DNA from: Acidimicrobiales bacterium
Lineage (GTDB): Bacteria; Actinomycetota; Acidimicrobiia; Acidimicrobiales; MedAcidi-G1
Length of the DNA stretch: 64,000 nucleotides
NCBI GenBank assembly: GCA_029577135.1
Contig: JARQPW010000007.1
Location: 1 to 64,000, forward strand
Direction of reading: 5' to 3'
Shown here piece after piece: positions 44,828 through 56,706 of the stretch (position 1 is the stretch's first letter; each line of letters begins with the position of its first letter). Below the pieces are notes generated by a model. It saw nothing but the letters and a program-made list of their open reading frames with translations. It had not been told where the DNA came from and did not search any database. The position numbers were made by a program, and so were the translations under genes.

Positions 44828-45711
44828 GCGACACACCGGGCCTGCCGGCCCCTCCGCCAGCGGGCACCAGCGCCCTGCCCGCCGGCACCTACGACGGTGA
44901 CACAGTGTTCGTCACCGGCGGCGGTACCGGCCTCGGCAAGGCCATCGCCCTCGAGTTCGCCCGCCTGGGAGCCTCGATCGTGGTCGCCAGCCGCGATCCC
45001 GAGCACCTCGCCGCCGGCCGGGCAGCCATCGAGGCGGTCGGCGCCGAGGTCGACGTCGTCGAGTGCGACATCCGCGACGCCGACGCGGTCGCCGCCGCCT
45101 TCGAGGCCGCCGAGGATCGCTTCGGCCTGCCCCGGGTGCTCGTCAACAACGCCGCCGCCAACTTCCCGTCGCCCGCCGAGGACCTGTCGCCCAACGCCTG
45201 GCGCACGGTCGTCGACATCACGCTCAACGGCACCTTCCTGGTGGGCCGCGAGTTCGCCCGACGCCACCTCGCAATCGGCAGCCCGGCGTCGATCGTCAAC
45301 GTGGGGGCCTCCTACGCCTGGACGGGCGGTCCCGGCTTCGCCCACTCGGCCGCCGCCAAGGCCGGGGTGAAGAACCTCGTCGAGACGCTCGCCGTCGAAT
45401 GGGGCCCTTACGGCATCCAGGTCAACGGCCTGGTGCCGGGCCTGTTCCCGCACGAGGACATGACCGACGACATCCGGGGCAGCCTCGATCGCATCCACGA
45501 CAAGGATCCCCTGCAGCCGGCGATGCGGGTGGGGGAGCGCCAGGAACTGGGTTGGGCCGCCACCTTCCTCGCCTCGCCCTACGCCCGCTTCATCTCCGGG
45601 CACACGCTCGTCGTCGACGGCGCCAACTGGCAGCGCCGTACCCTCACCAACCCGCCCGTCACCACGGTCCGTGATCAGCTGGGCCGCGCTGCGTTCCTGC
45701 TCGAAGACTGA
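44824..45711 (+). CDS. SDR resembling 2,4-dienoyl-CoA reductase
   Basis: A 295-aa SDR. It has TGGGTGLGKAIALEFARLGA, VNNAAANFPSPAEDLSPNAW and FAHSAAAKAGVKNLVETLA, where the usual YxxxK is replaced by SAAAK exactly as in dienoyl-CoA reductases. It would reduce dienoyl-CoA from unsaturated fatty acids with NADPH. Coupled to the enoyl-CoA hydratase by ATGA. Confidence 0.87.
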   Translation: MSDTPGLPAPPPAGTSALPAGTYDGDTVFVTGGGTGLGKAIALEFARLGASIVVASRDPEHLAAGRAAIEAVGAEVDVVECDIRDADAVAAAFEAAEDRFGLPRVLVNNAAANFPSPAEDLSPNAWRTVVDITLNGTFLVGREFARRHLAIGSPASIVNVGASYAWTGGPGFAHSAAAKAGVKNLVETLAVEWGPYGIQVNGLVPGLFPHEDMTDDIRGSLDRIHDKDPLQPAMRVGERQELGWAATFLASPYARFISGHTLVVDGANWQRRTLTNPPVTTVRDQLGRAAFLLED

Positions 45712-45734
45712 ACATCTGACCTAGGAGACCCACC

Positions 45735-46586
45735 GTGCACCCCGCCGTCTGCATCTTCCCGACCGAGTACGCCATCGGTCCCGTCGAGTTGGCCAGCGCC
45801 CTCGAGGAGCGCGGCTTCGAGTCGTTGTGGGTGGCCGAGCACAGCCACATCCCGGTCGACCGGGCCTCGCCCTGGCCCGGCGGCCCCGACATGCCGCAGA
45901 TGTACTACGACACGATGGACCCTTTCGTCTGGCTGACGGCGGCCGCAACGGCCACCGAACGGCTCAAGGTGGGCACCGGCATCTGCCTGGTGGTCGAACG
46001 CGATCCGATCCACACCGCCAAGCAGGTCACCAGCCTCGACGTACTCTCCGGTGGCCGGTTCCTGTTCGGCGTCGGCGCCGGCTGGAACGCGGAGGAGATG
46101 GCCAACCACGGAACCGACCCGTCCCGGCGCTTCGGCCTGATGCGGGAACGCGTCGAGGCCATGCAGGCGATCTGGGCCGCCGATGGCGCCGAGTACCATG
46201 GTGAACAGGTCGACTTCGCACCGATCCACCAGAACCCGAAGCCGGTGCAGTCCCCCCATCCGCCGATCCACGTGGGCGGCGTGTTCCCCGGCGGCCTCGA
46301 GCGGGCCGTCCGCTACGGCGACGGCTGGATTCCCATTGCCGGGCGCGGGGACGACGGCTTCGACCCGGCGACGGTCGTGGCCCAGCGGGACGAGGCCTGC
46401 GACCGGGCCGGACGCGACCCGGCCGAGGTCGAGGTCAGCATCTACTACGCACCGCTCGAGCGTGCGGCCGTGGAGGCCATGGCCGGTGTCGGCATCAGCC
46501 GGGTCCTGTTCGGCCTCCCGCCGGCAGGTGCCGACGAGGTGCTGCCCCTCCTCGACCGGTTCGTCGAGGTGACGGAGGGTCTCTGA
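45735..46586 (+). CDS. LLM-class (F420-dependent) oxidoreductase
   Basis: A 283-aa TIM-barrel oxidoreductase of the luciferase-like superfamily: WVAEHSHIP, VGTGICLVVERDPIHTAKQV, LSGGRFLFGVGAGWNAEEM, and HPPIHVGGVFPGGLERAVRYGDGWIP in shortened form (PPIHVGG). It resembles the TIGR03619-like F420 family. The start is GTG at 45735 with GGAG upstream. The last plus-strand gene of the acyl-CoA unit. Confidence 0.9.
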   Translation: MHPAVCIFPTEYAIGPVELASALEERGFESLWVAEHSHIPVDRASPWPGGPDMPQMYYDTMDPFVWLTAAATATERLKVGTGICLVVERDPIHTAKQVTSLDVLSGGRFLFGVGAGWNAEEMANHGTDPSRRFGLMRERVEAMQAIWAADGAEYHGEQVDFAPIHQNPKPVQSPHPPIHVGGVFPGGLERAVRYGDGWIPIAGRGDDGFDPATVVAQRDEACDRAGRDPAEVEVSIYYAPLERAAVEAMAGVGISRVLFGLPPAGADEVLPLLDRFVEVTEGL

Positions 46587-46594
46587 CTCGAGGG

Positions 46595-47656
46595 TTACCG
46601 CTCGCCGGGCTCGATCGCAGAATCGATCGTCAGTTCCTCGGCCTCGATCGAGGAGTCCTCGTACTGGATGATCCCCATCTCGGTGAAGCGCTCCCGAAGC
46701 CAGCCGTCGCGGTGGTCGAGCAGCCCGAGCTTCTTGCAGTTGGGCACGATCTTCGAAAAGATCAGGTGCTGGAAGCGCTGCTGGGTCCGGGTCGGTGGCA
46801 GGAGCGCCATGATGTCATCGTTCGACACGCCGAACGAGGGCCACAGTTCGGCATTGAGGGAGCGGCGGCGCATCAGATCGCACGCCTCGTAGGCGAACTC
46901 CTGGCGCTCGCGGAAGTCGGCGGATGACAGGTCGTCGTAGATCTCCTGGAGCGAGAGGATGCCGAAGGCCACGTGCCGGGCCTCGTCGGCCATGATGTAG
47001 CGGATCATCTGCTTGAGCAGCGGATCCTGGGTGGTCCCCATCATCATGCCGAACGCCGCCAGGGCGAGGCCTTCGACCACGACCTGCATGCCGAGGTAGA
47101 CGAGGTCCCACTGGGAGTCCTGGAGCAACTGGTCGAGCAGCGTCTTGAGGTTCTCGTTGATCGGGTAGGTGGTGGGCATCTTCTCGTCGAGGTACCGGTG
47201 GAACGCCTCGACATGGCGGGCCTCGTCGACCACCTGGGTGGAGGCGTAGTACTTGGCGTCGATCCAGGGCACCGACTCGACCAGGCGGGAGGCGCACATG
47301 AGGGCCCCCTGCTCGCCGTGCAGGAACTGGCTGAGCGAGGCGCACTGGGAGTGGACGGCGAAGTCGATCCACCGGTCCTCGTCCCAGTCGGCGACGGGTG
47401 AACCGGGAATCTCCGCCAGCGCCCGGCCCGGGAAGCCCGGGGGGACGCCGGTCGCCTCGGCCTGCAGGGCGACCAGGCGCCACGGATCCACCGGGGTCGA
47501 CCAGTCGAGGTCGTCGCTGACGTTCCACTGGGCGCGCTTGGCCTTCTCGTAGAGGCGGTTCAGCCCGTCTCGGCTGCGGTCGTAGTCCCAGGTGTAGAGG
47601 GCGTCGAACTCGACGCGGATCTCGTCGAGGTGTTCCTCGTAGGCCAGTGTGCTCAT
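46595..47656 (-). CDS. Ferritin-like di-iron protein, paralog 2 (two EX28DEARH motifs)
   Basis: A 353-aa paralog of the protein at 42137-43282, with the same two E-(28)-DEARH half-sites (HGEQGALMCASRL to VVDEARHVEAF; VEGLALA to MADEARHVAFG) and shared C-terminal SKIVPNCKKLGLL. Both flank the acyl-CoA unit and converge on it from the minus strand. Differences in the N-terminal helix and around the second site suggest distinct substrates. Stop lies 8 nt from the LLM gene. Confidence 0.85.
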   Translation of the reverse strand: MSTLAYEEHLDEIRVEFDALYTWDYDRSRDGLNRLYEKAKRAQWNVSDDLDWSTPVDPWRLVALQAEATGVPPGFPGRALAEIPGSPVADWDEDRWIDFAVHSQCASLSQFLHGEQGALMCASRLVESVPWIDAKYYASTQVVDEARHVEAFHRYLDEKMPTTYPINENLKTLLDQLLQDSQWDLVYLGMQVVVEGLALAAFGMMMGTTQDPLLKQMIRYIMADEARHVAFGILSLQEIYDDLSSADFRERQEFAYEACDLMRRRSLNAELWPSFGVSNDDIMALLPPTRTQQRFQHLIFSKIVPNCKKLGLLDHRDGWLRERFTEMGIIQYEDSSIEAEELTIDSAIEPGER

Positions 47657-47711
47657 GCCGCGACCGTAGCGGCCGTCGGCGGTCGGAGGGGGGTCCGGGG
47701 CGGTCTGGCGC

Positions 47712-49931
<2,220 letters not shown>

Positions 49932-49955
49932 TCAATCTAGACGACGGGCTACTCA

Positions 49956-50007
49956 GTCCTCCAAGTAGAACTGCTCGTTCTGTCCTCCAAGCAGGGAGGC
50001 TCATTCT
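49956..50007. repeat. Imperfect tandem 26-bp repeat between katG and the SelW-like gene
   Basis: Two adjacent copies (49956-49981 and 49982-50007) share 20 of 26 positions, beginning GTCCTCCAAG and ending TTCT. The second copy covers the stop codon of the minus-strand SelW-like gene. It could be a duplication scar from insertion of the katG segment. Confidence 0.6.
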
Positions 50008-50270
50008 TCGCCGTAGCGGGGTACGTCTGATCCCATGAGATCCGTGAACAGGTCCAGCACCTCGCCGGGTTCGGCGTGGCGGCCGGTCTCGGCCTTGGAG
50101 TAGATCAGGTCCCCGTCGACCGTCACGTCGAACACGCCGTTGTCCCCCGTCACGAGTCGCAGGTCGGCGATGACGTGCTGGTAGTCGCTCAGCAGGTCGC
50201 TGGCCGCGCTCACGGCGCGGGCCGAATAGTCTCAGGGGACGCAGTAGGTGATCTCGATGCGGTGTGTCAT
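50001..50270 (-). CDS. SelW/Rdx-family selenoprotein (CVPU motif; UGA at 50232-50234 read as Sec)
   Basis: Standard translation sees only a fragment starting after the UGA. Read through, the ATG at 50268-50270 gives an 89-aa protein whose N-terminus reads THRIEITYCVPU with C10 and Sec13, the CxxU motif on the first beta-alpha turn of thioredoxin-like SelW/SelT/SelH (Rdx) proteins. The rest (SDLLSDYQHVIADLRLVTG, GDLIYSKAETGRHAEPGEVL) matches the fold and length of the family. A hairpin with one bulged base follows the UGA (50202-50223). A thiol-redox role is known for the family; physiological target unknown. Confidence 0.9.
50202..50223 (-). promoter_or_regulatory. SECIS-like hairpin of the SelW-like gene
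   Basis: Minus-strand arms GGCC-C-GCGC and GCGC-GGCC give eight pairs with a single bulged C on the 5' side and loop CGUGA, placing GU 21-22 nt after the U of the UGA. The bulged base and GU loop follow the pattern of the E. coli fdhF SECIS element. Confidence 0.8.
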
Positions 50271-50280
50271 GGCGGCGACG

Positions 50281-51189
50281 CTAGTCGCGAACCACCGGAG
50301 CGGCAGAGGCGCCCGCAACCATCAGGGCACCCGGGACGGCACGCAACGACACCGGCAACTCGCCGAATGGCTCGCCGTCCGCCCGGATGTCCCCGACACC
50401 CTCGATCTCCACCCCGATCGCCCGGTGCATGGTCACCTTCGGGTGGCCGATGTGGCTGCCGGTCTGCACCTTCTGGAAGGAGCGCAGCAACTCGAGTCGG
50501 CCGGCGTCACCGACAATGCAGACGTCGAGCAGTCCGTCGGTGGGGTCGGCGTCGGGGCAGATGTCCATGCCGGCTCCGAAGAAGCGCGTATTGGCCACGA
50601 CGACGACCGCCGCACGGATTTCGTGCGCCTCGCCGTCGAGGACGAGGCGGTAGTCGGCGGGTCGCATGCCGGGCAGTTCGAGGAGCGTTGCGATCGTGTA
50701 GCGGGAGGCCCCCCTCGGGAACGGCATCCGGTTGGCCCGGGCGTTGACGTTCGAGGGAAAGCCGGCGATCACGCTGCTGACGGCGGTGCGCCCGCCGGCG
50801 TCGATGGCATCGAGCGCCACCGGGTCGGCGAGTGCGACATCGACCCGGTCCTCGAGCGACCTGGCAGTGAGCCCGAGGGCGCGGGCGAAGTCGTTGCCGG
50901 TGCCGGCGGGGATGACGCCCATCACGGTCGACGTGCCGGCCACGGCGCCGGCGGCAAGGTGCGTGATGCCGTCGCCACCGAGGACGAGGAGCCGTTCGAC
51001 GCCGTCGGCGACACAACGCCGGGCGGCATCGGCGGCGGCCAGGGGGGACCCGGCCGTCAGGAACTCGGGATGGATGCCGTGGTGACGGAGACGGTCGACC
51101 ACCCGGTCGAGGTCGAGGGCGGCCCGACCGGCACGCGCCGCCGGGTTGGCGAGGAGTGCCATGCGCAACACGCCGCCATCATCGCCCAT
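50281..51189 (-). CDS. Diacylglycerol/sphingosine-kinase-family lipid kinase
   Basis: A 302-aa YegS/DgkB-type kinase. Catalytic GGDGITHLAAGAVAG and the nucleotide-site PAGTGNDFARALG are intact, and the C-terminal beta-sandwich ends with ADGEPFGELPVS. It phosphorylates a lipid alcohol such as diacylglycerol with ATP. Start ATG 51189 has GAGG upstream; a second ATG nine codons in would also fit. It lies 10 nt from the SelW-like gene on the same strand, so co-transcription is likely. Confidence 0.9.
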   Translation of the reverse strand: MGDDGGVLRMALLANPAARAGRAALDLDRVVDRLRHHGIHPEFLTAGSPLAAADAARRCVADGVERLLVLGGDGITHLAAGAVAGTSTVMGVIPAGTGNDFARALGLTARSLEDRVDVALADPVALDAIDAGGRTAVSSVIAGFPSNVNARANRMPFPRGASRYTIATLLELPGMRPADYRLVLDGEAHEIRAAVVVVANTRFFGAGMDICPDADPTDGLLDVCIVGDAGRLELLRSFQKVQTGSHIGHPKVTMHRAIGVEIEGVGDIRADGEPFGELPVSLRAVPGALMVAGASAAPVVRD

Positions 51190-51239
51190 CGGTAGCCTCG
51201 GAGGTGACCTGCAAGGCCGACGATCCCGGAGACCTCCTC

Positions 51240-51611
51240 ATGCGACTGCGCGGCACCCTCGGCGTGATGATCATCGCTGCAGCCATCATGGCCGCCTGTG
51301 GCGGTGGCGGCGGCGACACGGAGTCTCCCGGGGACGGTCACACCGTCCACGTCCAGGCCTTCGACAGGCAGGACTACAACGCCGACGGCTTCTCGGCCGT
51401 TGCCGGTGAGATCACCTTCAGGTTCAGCCAGGTCGGCATCCAGGAGCACACGCTCACCGTCGAGGGCCGCGAGGACCAGATGCGCCTGGTTGTGAAGAAC
51501 GGCGGCACCGACTCCGGGAAACTGACCCTCGAACCCGGCCGCTACATCCTCTACTGCGACATCGCCGGCCACCGGACCTCCGGCATGGTTGCCCGGCTCA
51601 CCGTCAACTGA
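51240..51611 (+). CDS. Cupredoxin-fold lipoprotein
   Basis: A 123-aa lipoprotein. The signal peptide ends in lipobox IMAAC (C20) followed by a Gly-rich linker. The C-terminal domain has type-1 copper ligands in the expected order: H70 (QEHTL), C106 and H111 (LYCDIAGH) and M116. It would sit on the outer face of the membrane as an electron carrier or copper-binding protein. Divergent from the lipid kinase gene. Confidence 0.84.
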   Translation: MRLRGTLGVMIIAAAIMAACGGGGGDTESPGDGHTVHVQAFDRQDYNADGFSAVAGEITFRFSQVGIQEHTLTVEGREDQMRLVVKNGGTDSGKLTLEPGRYILYCDIAGHRTSGMVARLTVN

Positions 51612-51683
51612 GCGGCACGCTCAGGCTTCCCGAGGACCGCCGGCAGGGCAACGTGCCGTGTTGCCATCCCCCGAGTCCCCGGG

Positions 51684-52457
51684 TCAGGCGACGGCTTCGA
51701 AGACCAGGTAGAGCACCAGCGTGATGACGAAGCCGATCTTGATCGTGCTCTGGTGCTTGTCGAGGACGACCTTGTTGATGGCGTTGTCGTAGCCGCCCAA
51801 CTTCCCGAGGGCCGATACCTCCATCACGATCCAGATCACCAGGAAGACGATCCAGAGCGTCCAGCGGCCGCCGGTCGACGGACCGAAGCCGACGCCGCCC
51901 ATGATCTCGTCGCCGAAGGCCGACGCGAAGTGGCTGGGCCACATCATGAAGAAGATGAGCGGGATCGAGAAGAGCGTGTTGACCCGGCTGGCCCTGGCGG
52001 CCCGCTTGGCGGCGGCCGGGGCGGCGGGGTCGGCCTCGCCGCCCTCGCTGACCGACACCGAGGAGCCGATGGCGATCTGCTGGGCCGGCCAGATGACCAT
52101 CCAGACGTTGGCGGCCATCGTCGTGCCGAGCAGGGCGCCCCAGGCGATGCCGATTCCGGCGGAGGTGTTCCAGTAGTCGGGCATCAACTCGCCGAACGCC
52201 CTCTGGTGGGCGAGGATCCAGACACCCGATACCCAGGTGGCCAGGGCAGCCCAGCGGAACCACCACAGCGTGCGCCAGGTGATCTTGCGGAGTGCCTCGC
52301 CACGGGCGCCGTCGCTCATCTCGCCGAAGGCTGCGCCCTGGATGAAGTTGAAGAAGTAGAGGAGGCCGATCCAGGTGATGCCGGCCAGGTAGTGGGCGTA
52401 GCGGCCGATGGCCTGACCACCGCCGGAGAAGCCCATCCAGTCGTTGAAGAGTTCCAC
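51684..52457 (-). CDS. PuuD-like (urate oxidase N-terminal) membrane protein without the cytochrome c domain
   Basis: A 257-aa protein with about seven membrane helices matching the membrane portion of urate hydroxylase PuuD (WMGFSGGGQAIGRYAHYLAG, YWNTSAGIGIAWGALLGTTM, MMWPSHFASAFG). Bacterial PuuD also carries a C-terminal cytochrome c; no CxxCH is present here, so this is the membrane half only. The start is GTG at 52457 with CGGAG upstream. Electron acceptor and true substrate uncertain. Confidence 0.78.
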   Translation of the reverse strand: MELFNDWMGFSGGGQAIGRYAHYLAGITWIGLLYFFNFIQGAAFGEMSDGARGEALRKITWRTLWWFRWAALATWVSGVWILAHQRAFGELMPDYWNTSAGIGIAWGALLGTTMAANVWMVIWPAQQIAIGSSVSVSEGGEADPAAPAAAKRAARASRVNTLFSIPLIFFMMWPSHFASAFGDEIMGGVGFGPSTGGRWTLWIVFLVIWIVMEVSALGKLGGYDNAINKVVLDKHQSTIKIGFVITLVLYLVFEAVA

Positions 52458-52602
52458 GTTGATCGCTCCGGGTCGAGGTTGGGGAAAGCCGGGGAAGGCC
52501 GTCGGTCGCTCCAATCATGGCACGCCGCGTGCGCGGCGGAAACACCAGCGGGGAGATTCTCCCGATTCCCGTTGCCGGGATTCCGGGTGCCACCATCGGC
52601 GG

Positions 52603-53847
52603 ATGGACTTGGCGTCGATCGACCTCTCGGACACGAGGTTCTGGGACCGCCCCCTCGTGGAGCGTGCGGCAGCCTTCGACCTGTTGCGTGCCGAGGACCC
52701 GTACCGCTACTTCGCGCTGCCGGCCGAGATCACGGAACAGTTCCCGCAACGGGGGTACCACGCCCTCGTGCGACACGCCGACGTGGCGGAGGCCAGCCGA
52801 CGGCCAGACGACTTCTGCAGCGGCCAGGGTGGCACCTCCGCAGTGGACCTGCCGAGCAGCGAGTTGACCCGCTACTTCGGGTCGATGATCTCCATGGACG
52901 ACCCGCGGCACCGCAGGCTTCGGTCGATCGTCTCCGCCGGATTCACGCCCGGACGCATCCGGGCCCTCGAGGACTCCGTCCAGCGGATCGCCGGCGAGGT
53001 CGTCGTCGACCTGCTCGAGCGCGGTCCCTGCGACTTCGTGACCGAGGTGGCCTCCCGCCTGCCGCTCCAGATCATCTGCGAGATGATGGGGGTCCCCGAG
53101 GAGCAGTGGAGCCTTGTGTTCGAGCAGTCCAACACGATCCTCGGTGGCCAGGACGACGAGTACCGCAGCGACGACGTCGACTTGGGTGCCCAGCTCTTCC
53201 TCGCCGCATACCAGTTGACCGAGTTGATGCAGGGGCTGATCGCCGAACGTGTCGAACAGCCCACCGATGACCTCACGTCGGCACTCGTCCACGCCGAGGT
53301 GGATGGCGAACGGCTCGAACACGACGAGATCGCCTCGTTCTTCATCCTCCTGCTCGTGGCCGGCAACGAGACGACCCGCAACGCCATCTCGTGGGGGCTC
53401 CACCTGTTGACGGAGCATGAGGACCAGCGGGCCGCCTGGTGGGACGACTTCGAAGGGGTGGCGCCGACGGCCGTCGAGGAGGTCGTGCGCTGGGCGTCAC
53501 CGGTGATCTCGATGCGGCGTACGGCAACCCGCGACGGCGTCCGACTGGGGGAGCGTGAGTTCGCCGAGGGCGACAAGGTCGTCCTGTACTACTGGGCCGC
53601 CAACCGGGACCCCGGCGTGTTCGAGGAACCGCTCGTGTTCGATGTCCGCCGGACGCCCAACGACCACTTCGGCTTCGGTGCGCCGGGTCCGCACTTCTGC
53701 CTCGGAGCCCACCTGGCCAGGCGTGAGGTGACCGTGATGTGGCGGGAGCTGTTCGAACGGGTGCCGGGCATCCACGCCACCTCTGCGCCCGACCGCCTGA
53801 CCAGCGGGTTCATCAACGGCGTGAAGCACCTGCCCTGCGCCTGGTAG
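52603..53847 (+). CDS. Cytochrome P450 (CYP125/142-like)
   Basis: A 414-aa P450 with LLVAGNETTRN in the I helix, EEVVRW K-helix ExxR, and heme loop FGFGAPGPHFCLGAHLARRE in shortened form (GPHFCLGAHLA). The Gly-Pro-His-Phe-Cys heme block and overall length resemble actinobacterial sterol/fatty-acid P450s such as CYP125/CYP142. Convergent with the CoA ligase gene, 9 nt apart. Confidence 0.92.
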   Translation: MDLASIDLSDTRFWDRPLVERAAAFDLLRAEDPYRYFALPAEITEQFPQRGYHALVRHADVAEASRRPDDFCSGQGGTSAVDLPSSELTRYFGSMISMDDPRHRRLRSIVSAGFTPGRIRALEDSVQRIAGEVVVDLLERGPCDFVTEVASRLPLQIICEMMGVPEEQWSLVFEQSNTILGGQDDEYRSDDVDLGAQLFLAAYQLTELMQGLIAERVEQPTDDLTSALVHAEVDGERLEHDEIASFFILLLVAGNETTRNAISWGLHLLTEHEDQRAAWWDDFEGVAPTAVEEVVRWASPVISMRRTATRDGVRLGEREFAEGDKVVLYYWAANRDPGVFEEPLVFDVRRTPNDHFGFGAPGPHFCLGAHLARREVTVMWRELFERVPGIHATSAPDRLTSGFINGVKHLPCAW

Positions 53848-53856
53848 CGCAGGAAC

Positions 53857-55479
<1,623 letters not shown>

Positions 55480-55542
55480 GGGGGTGCTCGCTTTCTCTCG
55501 GGGAGGTTCTCGGGGAGGTTCTCTGGTTCTCGGGTTCTGCAC

Positions 55543-56271
55543 TCAGGCGTCGGCGTGGGCGTGTGCGGCTGCCGACAGGTCGACCAGCTCGGAGCGCTCG
55601 CCGTCGGTGAGCGAGGTCAGGTCGGCGGCCGAGGCAGCGTCGGTTGCGGCCTCGATGGCCGCCATGCGGGTGGCGTCGACCGGCTCGACGTCGACGTCAC
55701 CCCAACCGAAGAGCTGCACCTGGCTCTCGCCGCTGCGGGCCAGGACCATGCCGGCCGGGTCGGCGCCATCGGCTCGGGCGGCGACCACGTGCCGGCAGAA
55801 GCGCAGTTCGCGGATGGTCTGCACGAGCAGGTAGGCACGGCCCTCGTCGTCGGCGGGACGTTCCAGGTCGCGCCAACCGGCGAACAGGGCGGCATCGGCG
55901 TCGTCGGCCTCGTCGGCCACGGCAGCCGCCAGTTCGGCGAGCCGTCCAGCGCCCTCGAAACCGGCGAGATAGTCGCGGCCCCGCTCGGCACAGATCACGC
56001 CGTAGGCAGCGCCGGCGGCCACAGCGCCGATGTCGGCACCGTCGGTCCAGTTGGCACGGATGAGGTCGGGGTTCCAGAAGTAGGCGGCCTCGATTGCCAC
56101 GTCAGCATCGACATCGCCGAGGACGCCGAGACGGCCGAGGAAGTAGGTGCCCATGCCGGCGGGGAGGCCCAGTTCGGGACCTCGTGCATAGGCGGCTCCG
56201 TCGAGCATGAACCTGGCGCCGAGGACCTGGACGGGGTCGGCGAGTTGTCGTGCGGCGGTCAGGGGGTCCAT
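55543..56271 (-). CDS. Conserved hypothetical protein (SCO6745-like)
   Basis: A 242-aa soluble helical protein. The FLGRLGVLGDVDADVAIEAA and YFWNPDLI segments recall the actinobacterial SCO6745 family, for which I know no defined function. It lacks membrane helices and recognisable catalytic motifs. The ATG at 56271 precedes the conserved part. It is followed by the CoA ligase on the same strand. Confidence 0.62.
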   Translation of the reverse strand: MDPLTAARQLADPVQVLGARFMLDGAAYARGPELGLPAGMGTYFLGRLGVLGDVDADVAIEAAYFWNPDLIRANWTDGADIGAVAAGAAYGVICAERGRDYLAGFEGAGRLAELAAAVADEADDADAALFAGWRDLERPADDEGRAYLLVQTIRELRFCRHVVAARADGADPAGMVLARSGESQVQLFGWGDVDVEPVDATRMAAIEAATDAASAADLTSLTDGERSELVDLSAAAHAHADA

Positions 56272-56323
56272 GTGCTCTCCCGGTCGGGTCCCCTGCAAGG
56301 TACCAGTCGGCCATGAGGGGGTA

Positions 56324-56704
56324 TCAGCCGAGGACGGCGATGCAGCCCACCGCGATCAGTGCGAGGTTGCGCACCACGTCCGACCACGAGAGCGACCGGG
56401 TCGACCAGGCGCCGAAGCAGCCGCAACCCTCGGTGCGGCCCGCCCGGAGCCGGCCGACAAGCAGGGTGGTGAAGGCGGCGAGCAGGGCCACGGCGCTGGC
56501 GCCCCCCGTGACCGGGTCGAGGACGAGCAGCAGGGCGGTGGCCAGCTCCACGACGGGGACCGCCACGCCGAGCACGTCCGGGCGCGGCAGCCCGAGTGCG
56601 CCGAGGGCCCGACGGGTGTCGACCGGCGAGCGCAACTTGGCGAGGCCCGCCACGAGGAACACCAGGGCGAGGCCGACGGCGGCGACCCGGGAGGCCAGCG
56701 CCAC
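56324..56704 (-). CDS. MauE/DoxX-like membrane protein
   Basis: A 126-aa protein with four hydrophobic helices and a GCGCFGAW motif (C94, C96) before the last helix, as in MauE, which assists disulfide formation of methylamine dehydrogenase. Here it may transfer electrons between thiol partners; the thioredoxin-like gene at 58570-59061 is in the same cluster. The start is GTG at 56704, 2 nt after the preceding stop. Confidence 0.8.
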   Translation of the reverse strand: MALASRVAAVGLALVFLVAGLAKLRSPVDTRRALGALGLPRPDVLGVAVPVVELATALLLVLDPVTGGASAVALLAAFTTLLVGRLRAGRTEGCGCFGAWSTRSLSWSDVVRNLALIAVGCIAVLG

Positions 56705-56706
56705 GA

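Noticed and set aside
55480-55542. 21-residue N-terminal extension of the CoA ligase encoded by a duplicated TTCTCGGGGAGG
   Set aside because: The Pro-Arg-Glu repeat lies outside the ANL fold and a good ATG follows at 55479; treated as leader DNA, though the GTG start cannot be excluded.
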